64,000 nucleotides of DNA from Archangium minus (lineage in GTDB: Bacteria; Myxococcota; Myxococcia; Myxococcales; Myxococcaceae). This document shows positions 33,450 to 43,054 of the stretch, piece after piece. The notes under the pieces are model-generated. The model searched no databases. It was not told where the DNA came from and worked only from the letters and a program-made list of their open reading frames with translations. The DNA is taken from contig NZ_CP043494.1 of assembly GCF_044360475.1 (NCBI RefSeq), positions 1,302,001 to 1,366,000 on the forward strand, read 5' to 3'. Within the stretch, counting starts at the first letter, position 1. Each line of letters starts with the position of its first letter. The translations under genes and the position numbers were made by a program.

Positions 33450-35015
33450 TCAGTGCACCTGCTGCGACGAGCCCGTAGGCGGTCGCGGCTCGGGAGGCGT
33501 CGGGCTGGCGGCCGACAGCAGCGGGAGCGCCACGTAGAAGGTGGAGCCTCGGCCCACCTCGCTCTCCACCCAGATGCGGCCACCGTGGCGCTCCACGATG
33601 TCGCGACTGATGTAGAGGCCTAGTCCCAGTCCGCCGTAGGACGTGACGGAGACGTTCCGGGCGCGGAAGTAGCGCTCGAAGAGCTGCTCCTGCTGGTCGT
33701 GGGGGATGCCGATGCCCTCGTCCGCTACGGAGAGCAATGCAAAGTCGCCGCGCACGTCCAGCGTCACGCGCACGGTGCTGTCCCCGGGGCTGTATTTGAG
33801 GGCGTTCTCCAGCAGGTTGGCGATGACCTGCTCGAGCCGGTACGGGTCTCCGCGGATGCGGACCGGCTCCTCCGGATGCGAGTAGTCGATGCGGTGCTGG
33901 CCGCGCTCGGCGTCCATCACCGTCAGCGCGCGCTCCACAATGGAATCCAGCCGGGTGGGTTCGAAGTGCAGCGCGAGCCGGCCCGCCTCGATGCGCGAGG
34001 CATCCAACAAGTCGTTGATGAGCGCTGCCAACCGCACCAGGTGCTGACGCGCGTGACGCAGCAGCGTGGGGTCCACCGGCTCGTGGCGCTCCAGCCGGCG
34101 CTCGAGACTGGCCAGGCGCAGCGAAAGCGGGGTGAGGGGTGTTTTCAGCTCGTGCGAGGCGATGGTGAGGAAGTCGTCGCGCACGCGGATGGCCTCCTGG
34201 GCCTCGCGGAAGAGGCGAGATCGCTCGGCCTCCGCGGTGCGTTGCTCGGTGACGTCCTCGACGATGCCCACGCCCCCCTCCACCTCGCCGCATTCATTGA
34301 GGCAGGGCGCGAAGTGGACGCGCACCGGCGTCACCTTTCCCGCGGTGATGGAGCGGTAGTCCCCTTCGTAGGACGCGTGGCGTCCCTCGAGCACCTCGCG
34401 CACGCAGGTCATGATGGACTCGTTCTGGAGCGAGAACAGGTTCAACCCGATGAGCGCCCGCTTGGAAGAGCCCAGGAGGCGCACGAAGTAGTCGTTGCAC
34501 GCCAGGAGGGTGGGGGTTGTGTCGAAGTGGAAGAGCCCCATGGGCGCGTTCTCGAAGACGAGCTGATAGACGCGCTCTCCCGTGGAGGCCGGGTGGAGGG
34601 CGCGCGTGCGCACCGCGGAGGACAGCCGCTCCAGGGGCTCGTCGGTGTAGTCGGGGAACTCGGGCGTGCGTCGCAGCACCACGGTGATGCGCTCTCCGCC
34701 CTCCGACTCGGCGGCACCCACCGTCACTTCCAGCTCCAGCTCCGGTCCACCCCGGCACAGCAGGGAGGCCCGAACGGGTCGCCCGCTCAGCGCGCGCCGC
34801 CGTCTCAGCAGGTAGCGCAGGAAAGACTGCCCATCGAAGGCATGCAGACGCTGAGGAACAAGGAGTTCGAAGGGTTGTCCCGCCAGCTCCATCAGCTTCC
34901 AGCCAAGCAGGCGTTCGGCGGCAGGGTTCAGGTAGAGGACGCGCTCGTTGCCATCGCAGGCCACGAGGGGATCCGCCATCGCATCCATCAGTACCCTGAA
35001 ATCATCGCCAGACAT
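33450..35015 (-). CDS. PAS-domain sensor histidine kinase
   Basis: A 521-residue cytosolic kinase without membrane segments. The first PAS domain covers about residues 5-115 (VLYLNPAAERLLGW) and the second about 150-270 (LACNDYFVRLLGSSKRALIG), ending in the PAC-like GGVGIVEDVTEQR. The HisKA phosphoacceptor is His288 in SHELKTPL. HATPase_c boxes are NLLENALKYS, DEGIGIP and GLGLGLYIS. It should sense a small ligand or redox state and phosphorylate an unlinked response regulator. The C-terminus after residue 500 is a Pro/Ser tail. Confidence 0.92.
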   Translation of the reverse strand: MSGDDFRVLMDAMADPLVACDGNERVLYLNPAAERLLGWKLMELAGQPFELLVPQRLHAFDGQSFLRYLLRRRRALSGRPVRASLLCRGGPELELEVTVGAAESEGGERITVVLRRTPEFPDYTDEPLERLSSAVRTRALHPASTGERVYQLVFENAPMGLFHFDTTPTLLACNDYFVRLLGSSKRALIGLNLFSLQNESIMTCVREVLEGRHASYEGDYRSITAGKVTPVRVHFAPCLNECGEVEGGVGIVEDVTEQRTAEAERSRLFREAQEAIRVRDDFLTIASHELKTPLTPLSLRLASLERRLERHEPVDPTLLRHARQHLVRLAALINDLLDASRIEAGRLALHFEPTRLDSIVERALTVMDAERGQHRIDYSHPEEPVRIRGDPYRLEQVIANLLENALKYSPGDSTVRVTLDVRGDFALLSVADEGIGIPHDQQEQLFERYFRARNVSVTSYGGLGLGLYISRDIVERHGGRIWVESEVGRGSTFYVALPLLSAASPTPPEPRPPTGSSQQVH

Positions 35016-35193
35016 GCATCCCTTTCGTGCGAGAGGGCCACCTCCTTAGAGCCTACAGGTTGGCTATGGCTTTGCTGACCCGTGAGTCCTCCCGAACCGG
35101 ATGCCGGAGGGCCGAAGCCCGGCTCGCGAAGCAGGCAACAGACCGATGGCTTGGGTTGCCTGTCTGCTGCGCAGCAGGGGGAGCAGGGGCAGC

Positions 35194-36207
35194 TCATGCC
35201 CCGGGAGGAGCGGACGGCTCGCTGGAGGCTGGGGAGGGCGGCGCGACGTGCGCGGCCGGTGGTTCCAGTTGGAAGCGCGCGATGAGCGGCATGTGATCCG
35301 AGAGCCCATGGAAGCGGCTGCGCGTGTCCCCGAAGGGGCGCGTCTCGTCAGCGTCCAACCACCGCACCCCTTCCCCGGAGAAGATGTGGTCCAGGTGCAT
35401 GCGCATGTGCATGAAGCCGGCGGTGGGGAAGCCTCGCGCGAGGCGCGGATCTATCTGGCCTACCGCCGCTTGAGCGCTGGTGAGGCGGGCCTCGTCGCAG
35501 AAGTAGTGGAAGACGGGCGAGGCGGGAGGCGAGTTGAAGTCCCCACAGATGATGAAGGGCTCGCCGGCCGCTCGGTGCCGCACCAGTGTGCAGAGAGCGC
35601 GCGCCTCGTGGAGCTGGTTGATGCCGTTGCCCATCTTGTCCCGGGTGGCCCAGAAGGCACGCGAGAAGGGCGTGGGCAGGCTGAGGTGGGTGTTGAAGAC
35701 GTGGAGGGGCAGTCCGTCCTCTTTGCGCAACAGCCGCATGTGCGCGCAGATGCGGCTCTGCTTGCGCTCGCGCAACATCCGCACGTGGTGGTGCGTGATG
35801 TGGTGGGGCGCGTCCACGTTGTGGGTGTCCACCGAGAGCCGCTGGGTGTTGACGATGATGGCCAGCCCGGTGGTGTAGAGCGAGAACTCCCCCACCTTGT
35901 AGTGGTGGGCGCGGAAGTAGAAGGCCTCGTAGGGCATGGGCCGGCGGAGGTTGGCGAACGTCTCCTCCATGCGCCCCATGAAGGCCTCCAGTTGCGTCTC
36001 GCCAGGGCGAGAGCGCCGGTGGGCAACGCTGCTGCGGAAGGACTGGGTCTCCACCTCCTGCAGGCAGATGATGTCCGGTAGCGGCTCCAACCCGGCCAGG
36101 GCCGCCGCGACCCGCCGCTTGGGCCCCAGCGTGCTGGCGAGCCCGCGCAGGGCATGTCCGAAGTAGCGGACGTTGTAGCTGACGATGCGTAGAGGCGTGT
36201 GGGCCAT
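35194..36207 (-). CDS. Endonuclease/exonuclease/phosphatase-family protein
   Basis: A 337-residue protein of the DNase I/inositol phosphatase fold. Visible motifs are RIVSYNVRYFG at the start, ICLQEVETQ with the metal-binding Glu, HVFNTHLSLP, IICGDFNSPP with the catalytic Asp-x-Asn, MHLDHIFSG, and LSDHMPLIARF with the terminal Asp-His pair. The set is complete, so a phosphodiesterase or nuclease activity is likely; the substrate is not predictable. There is no signal peptide. A Pro/Ser/Ala-rich tail follows residue 315. The ATG at 36207 starts exactly at the first strand. A TTGCCT/AGGCAA inverted repeat lies in the 178 bases between this gene and the kinase. Confidence 0.88.
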   Translation of the reverse strand: MAHTPLRIVSYNVRYFGHALRGLASTLGPKRRVAAALAGLEPLPDIICLQEVETQSFRSSVAHRRSRPGETQLEAFMGRMEETFANLRRPMPYEAFYFRAHHYKVGEFSLYTTGLAIIVNTQRLSVDTHNVDAPHHITHHHVRMLRERKQSRICAHMRLLRKEDGLPLHVFNTHLSLPTPFSRAFWATRDKMGNGINQLHEARALCTLVRHRAAGEPFIICGDFNSPPASPVFHYFCDEARLTSAQAAVGQIDPRLARGFPTAGFMHMRMHLDHIFSGEGVRWLDADETRPFGDTRSRFHGLSDHMPLIARFQLEPPAAHVAPPSPASSEPSAPPGA

Positions 36208-36457
36208 ACTCGCTCGTGAGTCGTGTGGAAGCGGAAAGTAGGGGGAACGTATTGCCTCTAGCGCCTGGGGGGGAGCGCCCCGGTCCTCGCGTGCCACCCC
36301 AGACCTGGATATCGCGCCCTTGCTGGGGTTGCCCGGTCCCCCCGGGAGCATGCGGACCTCACGTCCCCGCCGGACGAATGCACGGCGGGTGGGCGGGGTG
36401 GGCATGGACGCCAGGCAGGCGAAGGAGCCGGAGCGGTGTTAAAGGGAGGGACACGCC

Positions 36458-37300
36458 ATGACGTCCTCTCCTTCTCGTTTCCGCGGAACTGATTCCTACC
36501 TCTCCAGCGAGGGCCTGCAGGCCGCCGTCAACTGTGCGCTGACGCTCCAGCGTCCGCTGCTGGTCCGAGGTGAGCCCGGCACGGGCAAGACGCTGCTGGC
36601 CGAGGCCGTTGCCGAGAGCCTGGGGCTGCGCCTGCTCACCTGGCACGTGAAGAGCACTACGCGCGCCCAGGACGGCCTGTATGTCTACGACACCGTGCAG
36701 CGCCTGTACGACTCGCGCTTCGGTGACGGGGACGTGCGCGACATCCGTCGCTACATCCGCATGGGCCCGCTGGGCGAGTCCTTCGCCTCGAAGGAGCGCG
36801 TGGTGCTGCTCATCGATGAGGTGGACAAGGCGGATGTGGAGTTCCCCAACGACCTGCTCCACGAGCTGGATCGGATGCGCTTCCGCATCTCCGAGACGAA
36901 CGAGGACGTGGTGGCCACGCACCGTCCCGTCGTCATCATCACCAGCAACAACGAGAAGGAGCTGCCGGACGCCTTCCTGCGCCGGTGCGTCTTCCACTTC
37001 ATCGACTTCCCGGACCAGGAGCTGATGCGGCGCATCGTCGCGGTGCACCACCCGGGGCTGGACGAGTCGCTGACGAAGCAGGCGCTCGACATCTTCTACG
37101 AGCTGCGCAACTTCACGCGGCTGCGCAAGCGGCCGAGCACAAGTGAGCTCGTGGATTGGATCGCCGTGCTGAAGGCCAACGGCGTCACGAGCATGAAGCT
37201 GGACGAGAACCTGCCCTTCCTGGGCGCGCTGCTCAAGCGCGAGCAGGACTTGATGGCGGTGGCGGAGGCCTTCGGGCGCGGCCGTCGGACGAAGGCCTGA
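36458..37300 (+). CDS. MoxR-type AAA+ ATPase
   Basis: A 280-residue AAA+ protein. Walker A is GEPGTGKT at residues 38-45, Walker B is VVLLIDEVDKAD, sensor 1 is VIITSNNEKELP, and the arginine finger lies in DAFLRRC. MoxR ATPases work with von Willebrand factor A proteins as metal-dependent chaperones that mature enzyme complexes or remodel envelope proteins. The VWA partner starts 13 bases after the stop, so the two form an operon. About 250 bases upstream of 36458 contain no gene and should hold the promoter. The target of the pair is unknown. Confidence 0.92.
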   Translation: MTSSPSRFRGTDSYLSSEGLQAAVNCALTLQRPLLVRGEPGTGKTLLAEAVAESLGLRLLTWHVKSTTRAQDGLYVYDTVQRLYDSRFGDGDVRDIRRYIRMGPLGESFASKERVVLLIDEVDKADVEFPNDLLHELDRMRFRISETNEDVVATHRPVVIITSNNEKELPDAFLRRCVFHFIDFPDQELMRRIVAVHHPGLDESLTKQALDIFYELRNFTRLRKRPSTSELVDWIAVLKANGVTSMKLDENLPFLGALLKREQDLMAVAEAFGRGRRTKA

Positions 37301-37313
37301 GCGAGGGCGAGCC

Positions 37314-38513
37314 ATGTTCCTGCCCTTCCTCTACGAGTTGCGGCGGCGCGGGGTGCCGGTGGGCGCGCAGGAGGCGCTCTCGCTGGCGGGAGCGCTGAAG
37401 GCCGGGCTGCACGACAGCTCCCTGGACGGCTTCTACCATGTGGCGCGGGCGCTGCTGGTGCACGCGGAGACGCACCTGGACGCCTTCGATCAGGCCTTCC
37501 TGGCGCACTTCAAGGGAATGGAGGGCGCGGGGCAGCAGCTCACGGAGGAGCTGTTGGAGTGGCTGAAGGACGCGCGCGAGCGGCGCGAGCTCACCCCGGA
37601 GGAGCGGGCGCTGCTGGAGCAGTTCAACGTGGAGGAGCTGGAGAGGCTCTTCCAGCAGCGGTTGGACGAGCAGCGCGAGCGGCACGACGGTGGGACGAAG
37701 TGGATTGGGACGGGGGGCGCGTCGCCCTTCGGGCACTCGGGCAACCCGCGCGAGGGCTTCCGGGTGGGCGGGGAGGGCGCGGGAAGCCGCATGGCGATGA
37801 AGCTCGCGGGAGCGCGCAGGTACCAGGGCTACCGGGGCGACGTGGTGCTGGACACGCGGCAGATGGCGGTGGCGCTGCGCAAGCTGCGGGCCTTCGCGCG
37901 CGAGGGCGTTCCGGACGAGCTGGACGTGGAGGGCACCATCGCGGCCACGGCGAAGAACGCGGGCGAGCTGGAGGTGGTGACGCGCCCGCCGCGCAGGCCC
38001 AACACGCGCGTGGTGTTGATGATGGACGTGGGTGGGTCGATGGACCCGTACGCGCACCTGGTGAGCCGGCTCTTCTCGGTGGCCAAGCAGGCCACGCACT
38101 TCAAGGAGCTGCGCACCTACTACTTCCACAACTGCGTGTATGGGCGCGTGTTCGACTCGCCGTACCTCGTGGGAGGCCTCAGCGTGCCGGACCTGCTGGG
38201 GCAGGTGGGGCGGCACCACAAGCTGGTGGTGGTGGGCGACGCGTTGATGGCGCCGTACGAGCTGACGATGCGGACGAACGCGGAGGGCCGCTACGATCCG
38301 GTGGACGGCAAGGAGGGGCTGGTGTGGCTGATGGAGCTGGCGCGGCACTTCGAGCGCAGCGCCTGGCTCAACCCGGAGCCTCCGCAGACGTGGCGGGGCA
38401 ACACCATTCAAGCGGTGAAGAACGTCTTCGACATGTTCCCGCTGACGTTGGAGGGACTGGGAGACGCGGTGGCGCACCTGACAAAGGGCCGCATGGTGCG
38501 CGGGCGCCGGTAG
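37314..38513 (+). CDS. VWA-domain protein (CoxE-like) partnered with MoxR
   Basis: A 399-residue cytosolic protein. The first 150 residues are helical and charged (DUF/CoxE-like, with ELLEWLKDARERRELT). The C-terminal half is a VWA-like domain with the metal-binding MIDAS motif DVGGSMDP preceded by NTRVVLMM, and VVVGDALMAPYEL further on. CoxE-type proteins work with MoxR ATPases in cofactor insertion or complex assembly. It lies 13 bases after the ATPase gene. It converges with the YdeI-like gene with 3 bases between the stops. Confidence 0.87.
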   Translation: MFLPFLYELRRRGVPVGAQEALSLAGALKAGLHDSSLDGFYHVARALLVHAETHLDAFDQAFLAHFKGMEGAGQQLTEELLEWLKDARERRELTPEERALLEQFNVEELERLFQQRLDEQRERHDGGTKWIGTGGASPFGHSGNPREGFRVGGEGAGSRMAMKLAGARRYQGYRGDVVLDTRQMAVALRKLRAFAREGVPDELDVEGTIAATAKNAGELEVVTRPPRRPNTRVVLMMDVGGSMDPYAHLVSRLFSVAKQATHFKELRTYYFHNCVYGRVFDSPYLVGGLSVPDLLGQVGRHHKLVVVGDALMAPYELTMRTNAEGRYDPVDGKEGLVWLMELARHFERSAWLNPEPPQTWRGNTIQAVKNVFDMFPLTLEGLGDAVAHLTKGRMVRGRR

Positions 38514-38516
38514 CGC

Positions 38517-39104
38517 TCACTTCGACCCGGGCTTGCGCGTCAGGAGGGGAATGGTCCGTCCGTTCGCTGAGTCTTCGATCAGCGTGGTCAGCCGTTTGAG
38601 CCGGGTCTCTTCCTTCTTGGCGCTCACCACCCAATGGGTGGCCGATCTCTGGTACCAGGGGGCCTGCGCCTGGAAGAAGGTCCAGGCCTTCTTGTTCGCC
38701 TTCAGCTTCTTCTCGTACTCCTCCGTGAAGGTGGGGTTGTCCTTCTGCTCGTGCGAGTAGATTCCGGACTTGTCCTCCGCGCGTTTCTCGAAGGCCTCAA
38801 GGCCCGCGGGGTGCATGAGTCCCAGGCGGGTGAGCTCCTGGACACGTTTGATATTGACGTTGCTCCAGATGCTCCGGGCCTTCCGGGGGGTAAACCGGAT
38901 GGTGTAGCTGACGTCGTCGACGCGCTTGCGCACGCCGTCGATCCATCCAAAGCAGAGGGCCTGATCCACCGACTCCGGCCACGTGATGCTGGGTTTGCCC
39001 GAGTCCCTCTTATAGAACCCGACCAGCAGCTCTGGTTCTCGGGCGTGATGTTTCTCGAGCCATGAGCGCCATTCAGCGGGGGTCGCGAAGAAGGTGGGTT
39101 TCAT
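38517..39104 (-). CDS. YdeI/OmpD-associated family protein
   Basis: A 195-residue soluble protein. The motifs EWRSWLEKHH, LCFGWIDGVRKRVDD, RFTPRKARSIWSNVNIKRV and the late helical WTFFQAQAPWYQRSA are typical of the YdeI family (Pfam OmdA). The molecular role is not well established; some members have been tied to stress or peptide resistance. The ATG at 39104 is chosen because it matches the family start. It diverges from the Ohr gene across 102 bases. Confidence 0.88.
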   Translation of the reverse strand: MKPTFFATPAEWRSWLEKHHAREPELLVGFYKRDSGKPSITWPESVDQALCFGWIDGVRKRVDDVSYTIRFTPRKARSIWSNVNIKRVQELTRLGLMHPAGLEAFEKRAEDKSGIYSHEQKDNPTFTEEYEKKLKANKKAWTFFQAQAPWYQRSATHWVVSAKKEETRLKRLTTLIEDSANGRTIPLLTRKPGSK

Positions 39105-39206
39105 TCTGATGAACAGTGTACTGGCTGGGAGAATGGCTCTGCACGTGTGAGGTGGGGGGATTAGAAGGGGCACTCCACTCGCTGTCCCCTTCAGAGGAGT
39201 CCTCCC

Positions 39207-39647
39207 ATGGCCCCCATCGCCATCCAGCCGCTCTACACCGCCACCGCCACCTCGCACGGGGGGCGCAACGGTCGCGTCCGCTCAGACAATGGGACGATCG
39301 ACATGGCGCTCACCATGCCCAAGGCCCTGGGCGGTCCGGAGACCCCGGGCTCCACCAACCCCGAGCAGCTCTTCGCCGCGGGCTATTCGGCGTGCTTTGA
39401 GGGCGCGCTGCGCCTGGTGGCCGGGAAGATGAAGAAGCAGATCAAGGACGCTCACATCACGGCGAAGGCCACCATCGGGAAGACCCCGACGGGCGGCTTC
39501 GGCCTGGCGGTGGAGCTCCACGGCAAGCTCGAGGGGGTGTCGCAGGCGGAGGCCGATGAGCTGATGCACGCCGCGCACCAGGTGTGTCCGTACTCGCTGG
39601 CCACCCAGGGCAACATCGAGGTGAAGCTCTCGGCCGAGGCGGTCTGA
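39207..39647 (+). CDS. ohr: Organic hydroperoxide resistance protein Ohr
   Basis: A 146-residue thiol peroxidase of the Ohr/OsmC family, normal length. The two redox cysteines are Cys63 (YSACFEGAL) and Cys127 (HQVCPYS). The N-terminal TATATSHGGRNGRVRSDNG is characteristic of Ohr rather than OsmC. It reduces organic and fatty-acid hydroperoxides in the cytosol using lipoyl thiols. An AGAGGAG ribosome site precedes the ATG. No OhrR regulator gene is adjacent, so regulation is unclear. A ten-base-pair hairpin follows at 39679. Confidence 0.93.
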   Translation: MAPIAIQPLYTATATSHGGRNGRVRSDNGTIDMALTMPKALGGPETPGSTNPEQLFAAGYSACFEGALRLVAGKMKKQIKDAHITAKATIGKTPTGGFGLAVELHGKLEGVSQAEADELMHAAHQVCPYSLATQGNIEVKLSAEAV

Positions 39648-39678
39648 GCGTCTCACAGGCGCAGCGCGTGTGGTGCTT

Positions 39679-39710
39679 GCCCACCGCCACCCGGAGCCGG
39701 GGCGGTGGGC
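39679..39710. terminator. Hairpin between convergent genes, probable bidirectional terminator
   Basis: A perfect ten-base stem, GCCCACCGCC with GGCGGTGGGC, closes a 12-base loop 31 bases after the ohr stop and 26 bases before the stop of the converging lipoprotein gene. No T run is present on either side. Confidence 0.6.
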
Positions 39711-39736
39711 TGTCCGAGCGAGAAGCTCAGTGGGCT

Positions 39737-40915
39737 TTACTTCGAGCCGCCAAGCCAGGTGCCCCACCGGACGAGCCGGCTGCTGCCCTCGGGCTCGCGC
39801 TTGCCACCCGCGAGCACGCGCTCGGTGCCCTCGTTGAGCGTCCGGAAGCGCGCTTCGTAGGGCAGGCCCGAGAGCACCGGCCCCCACGGATCGGCTGCGA
39901 CCGTCTCCGAGTAGACGCGCTGGGTGCCATCCGAGGTCTCGGTGCGCTGCACGGTGATGGCGGGCACCGCGCGCTCCTCCACCGTGAAGGTGCCACGGGT
40001 GCCAGACGCGGCGGTCGTGGGAGGCCAGTCACCCGCACTCAGCGCCTCGAAGGGCAGGCCCAGCAGCACCTCCTCGAGGCGCTCCGGCTCGGCCTGGGAG
40101 AAGTCGGAGCAGGGGGCCGCGTTGGTGTCGATGGGGCCCTCGGTGCGCAGGAGGAAGCCGCGCTCGGCGGCGAAGCACACGCGGAACACGCTGGGCGAGG
40201 GGGCCATGTCCACGCGCCGGTCGTAGTACGCGCCGGGGCCCAGCGGCCTGTCCAGCGCGGGCACGGCGGCGTTGGTCCCCGAGCCCTCGCGGAACTCGCG
40301 CAGCGTGACCTGGATGCCGCCCGGAACGCGGAAGCCGGCGGACTCGGTGTTCGCCTCGAGCAGGCCCTGGGTGAGGTAGAGCGGGCCCGGCTCGTTGGCG
40401 TACACGCGCGTGCGCAGGGGGCCATCCACGGGGCGCTGATCACTGACGTAGCGCATGGCCTCCCAGGTGCGGCCGGCGGTGGTGGGGCGCTCGGCGCTGG
40501 CCTCGCCCGCATGGGGCACGTCGAGCGGGCGCGTCACGTCCGCGCGCACGGGGATGAGCTGGTCCTGTGCGAGCCGCGTCTGCGCGAGCGGCTTGCCGGC
40601 TTCATCGGAGAAGGTCACGCGCACCCAGACCCAGGGCTGCTGCACGGCCTCCACTTCCAGCGTCACCTGCCCGCTGAGCGCTCGCGCGGTGCCGCCTTGG
40701 GGCGCGGGGCCCTGCTTGGCGGAGAAGGCGTAGGTGACGCGGTCGCCCACGCGGGCGCGCTGCCAGCCGTCCTGGGTCTGCACGGGGGCGTCCTTCTGGG
40801 TCTGGGGGTCGGAAGGGGAGGGGCCGCTCGACTTCGTGCTCTCGCAGCCCGGGAGGAGGGACAGTGCCGCGCCCAGCAGCGCGGCGACGGAAAGAGGGGA
40901 GTGGCGCATTTGCAT
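39737..40915 (-). CDS. Lipoprotein of unknown function
   Basis: A 392-residue exported protein. The signal peptide ends in LSLLPGC, a good lipobox with Cys24. A Ser/Pro linker (residues 25-50) leads to a beta-rich domain beginning GWQRARVGDRVTYAFSA. I see no catalytic motif and do not recognise the family with confidence; it may belong to a myxobacterial DUF of secreted lipoproteins. It diverges from the DUF4139 gene across 57 bases, so the two could share a regulatory region. Confidence 0.75.
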   Translation of the reverse strand: MQMRHSPLSVAALLGAALSLLPGCESTKSSGPSPSDPQTQKDAPVQTQDGWQRARVGDRVTYAFSAKQGPAPQGGTARALSGQVTLEVEAVQQPWVWVRVTFSDEAGKPLAQTRLAQDQLIPVRADVTRPLDVPHAGEASAERPTTAGRTWEAMRYVSDQRPVDGPLRTRVYANEPGPLYLTQGLLEANTESAGFRVPGGIQVTLREFREGSGTNAAVPALDRPLGPGAYYDRRVDMAPSPSVFRVCFAAERGFLLRTEGPIDTNAAPCSDFSQAEPERLEEVLLGLPFEALSAGDWPPTTAASGTRGTFTVEERAVPAITVQRTETSDGTQRVYSETVAADPWGPVLSGLPYEARFRTLNEGTERVLAGGKREPEGSSRLVRWGTWLGGSK

Positions 40916-40972
40916 GTGAGACTTGATACACCGGGCGTGTATTCAGTCCCATCTTTCGTTGGAGCCGCGCGC

Positions 40973-43009
40973 ATGCCCCCGTCCCTGCCCATCCGCCGCG
41001 TCGTCCTCTACAAGCATGGTGTTGGTTACTTCGAGCGCCGCGGCAAAGTGAACGGAAGTGAAACACTTCACTTCGACTTCAAGGCACGGGACATGAATGA
41101 CGTCCTGAAGTCGATGACAGTGTTGGATTTATCGGGTGGCTCGGTATCGGCGGTGAGCTACGACTCCACCAAGCCGCTGGAGCAGCTGCTCCAGGAGGCC
41201 ACCATCCGGATTCCGGACTCAGGGAGCCTCACGGCGCTGCTGGGACAAATCAAGGGCGCGCGGGTGCGTGCGCGGGTGGGCCGGGAGCAGCAGGTGGAGG
41301 GCGTCATCGTGGGGCTCGAGTCCCTGGCGGTGGCGCAGGGCGAGGTGGCGGTGCACCGGCCCTTCCTGACGCTGCTGGTGGGCGCGTCGCTGCGCAGCTT
41401 TGATCTGCTGGACGTGGCGGAGCTGGTCTTCCTGGACGACACCGTGCGCAAGGATCTCGAGTTCTACCTGGCCACGGTGCTGTCCTCGTACAAGAAGGAC
41501 ACCAAGCGGCTGTCCGTGCTCACCGCGGGCGAGGGCGAGCGGGAGTTGTTCGTCTCGTACGTGCTGGAAGCGCCGGTGTGGAAGACGAGCTACCGCATCC
41601 TCCTGGACGAGGAGCAGAAGCCGCTCTTGCAGGGCTGGGCGGTGGTGGATAACACGGGGGACGAGGACTGGGAGGACGTGGACCTGGCGCTCATCGCCGG
41701 GCTGCCGGTGTCCTTCGTGCACGACCTCTACAACCCGCGCTACATGAAGCGGCCCGTGGTGGAGGTGCGCACGGAAGCGGCCGCGGCACCCGTCATCCCC
41801 GAGGAGGCGTTCGAGACGGCGGCCGAGGAAGAGGTGCTGGCCGACGAGGGGGCGCCCATGGAGATGATGAAGGCCATGCCGGCGATGGCCGCACCGGCTC
41901 CCTCGCCCATGCGGACCTTCGGGGCGGTAGTGGGGGGCGCGAGACGGCGCGAGGCCATGGAGCGCAGCGCGGACGTGAAGACGCTGACGAAGGAGGTGGG
42001 TGACCTCTTCGAGTACCGGGTGGACCACCCGGTGACGGTGCACCGCAACCAGAGCGCGCTGGTGCCCATCCTCCACCGTCCCTTCGAGGGCAGGCGCGTG
42101 CTGCTCTACAACCGCTCCACGCGCGAGAAGAATCCCATGGCGTGCATCGAGCTGAAGAACACCACGGGGCTGACGCTGGAGGGCGGGCCCGTGACGGTGA
42201 CGGAGGCGGACACGTACGTGGGCGAGGCGATGCTCGACACGATGAAGCCCGACGACAAGCGCTTCGTCCCGTACGCGGTGGAGCTCGGGTGCGTGGTGTC
42301 GGTGGAAGACAAGATGGAGGAAGGGCCGGTGTTCAAGGCGGTGGTGAACCGCGGCACGCTGGTGGTGGAGTTCTACCACTTCCGGCGCACCCACTACCTG
42401 GTGCGCAACAAGGGGAAGCGGGCGCAGACGCTGTACCTGGAGCATCCGCGCACGGGCTGGCAGCTGCAGGACACGCAGGAGCCCGATGAGACGACGGACG
42501 GCTTCTGGCGTTTCAAGCGCGAGCTGGCGGCCGGTGCGAGCGAGGACTTCGCCGTCACCGAGTACTCGGGAGGCCAGCGCTCGTACTACCTGTCGAACAC
42601 CGGCGCGGACGAGGTGGGCTTCTTCCTGAGCTCGGGCTTCATTGACGAGCGCGTGGCGCAGGGCATTCGCGAGGTCATCGCCATCCGCGAGCGGGTGGCG
42701 CGGCTCAACGAGGACGAGCAGCGGCTGACCCAGGAGCGAGCGCACCTCTTCAAGGACCAGGAGCGCATCCGGGCCAACATCGAGTCCCTGAAGAGCGGAG
42801 CCTCCCAGCGCGAGCTGGCCGAGCGCTTCGTGACGAAGCTGAACGAGCAGGAGGATCGGCTGGAGTTCATCGCCCGCGAGCTGGAGCGGGTGGCGCGCGA
42901 GAAGCGCGAGGCTCAGGACGAGGTGAACCGCAAGGTCCAGGCTCTGTCCTTCACCGCGAACCTGGGCACGCCCCCCGCCGACAAGGGCAAGGGCAAGGGG
43001 CGAGCGTAG
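40973..43009 (+). CDS. DUF4139-domain protein
   Basis: A 678-residue protein with no signal peptide. The N-terminus RRVVLYKHGVGYFERRG, the central YVLEAPVWKTSYRILLDEE and WAVVDNTGDEDWEDVDL are hallmark DUF4139 segments, followed by VPILHRPFEGRRVLLYNRST. A long charged coiled coil occupies about residues 560-650. The function of the family is unknown. An insertion rich in Glu, Ala, Pro and Met sits near residues 265-325. The ATG at 40973 with GGAG eight bases before it is preferred. A hairpin terminator follows the stop. Confidence 0.87.
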   Translation: MPPSLPIRRVVLYKHGVGYFERRGKVNGSETLHFDFKARDMNDVLKSMTVLDLSGGSVSAVSYDSTKPLEQLLQEATIRIPDSGSLTALLGQIKGARVRARVGREQQVEGVIVGLESLAVAQGEVAVHRPFLTLLVGASLRSFDLLDVAELVFLDDTVRKDLEFYLATVLSSYKKDTKRLSVLTAGEGERELFVSYVLEAPVWKTSYRILLDEEQKPLLQGWAVVDNTGDEDWEDVDLALIAGLPVSFVHDLYNPRYMKRPVVEVRTEAAAAPVIPEEAFETAAEEEVLADEGAPMEMMKAMPAMAAPAPSPMRTFGAVVGGARRREAMERSADVKTLTKEVGDLFEYRVDHPVTVHRNQSALVPILHRPFEGRRVLLYNRSTREKNPMACIELKNTTGLTLEGGPVTVTEADTYVGEAMLDTMKPDDKRFVPYAVELGCVVSVEDKMEEGPVFKAVVNRGTLVVEFYHFRRTHYLVRNKGKRAQTLYLEHPRTGWQLQDTQEPDETTDGFWRFKRELAAGASEDFAVTEYSGGQRSYYLSNTGADEVGFFLSSGFIDERVAQGIREVIAIRERVARLNEDEQRLTQERAHLFKDQERIRANIESLKSGASQRELAERFVTKLNEQEDRLEFIARELERVAREKREAQDEVNRKVQALSFTANLGTPPADKGKGKGRA

Positions 43010-43016
43010 GGTCGAG

Positions 43017-43042
43017 GAGCCGGGGCTCTCCTGCCCCGGCTC
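43017..43042. terminator. Hairpin between convergent genes, probable terminator
   Basis: A ten-base perfect stem, GAGCCGGGGC with GCCCCGGCTC, closes a six-base loop between the DUF4139 stop at 43009 and the amidohydrolase stop at 43055. It can serve both strands. There is no T run. Confidence 0.65.
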
Positions 43043-43054
43043 CGCCTCCGTGCG

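Noticed and set aside
35132..35162. TTGCCT/AGGCAA inverted repeat between two minus-strand genes as a terminator
   Set aside because: The stem is short, interrupted and without a T run; left as a mention only.
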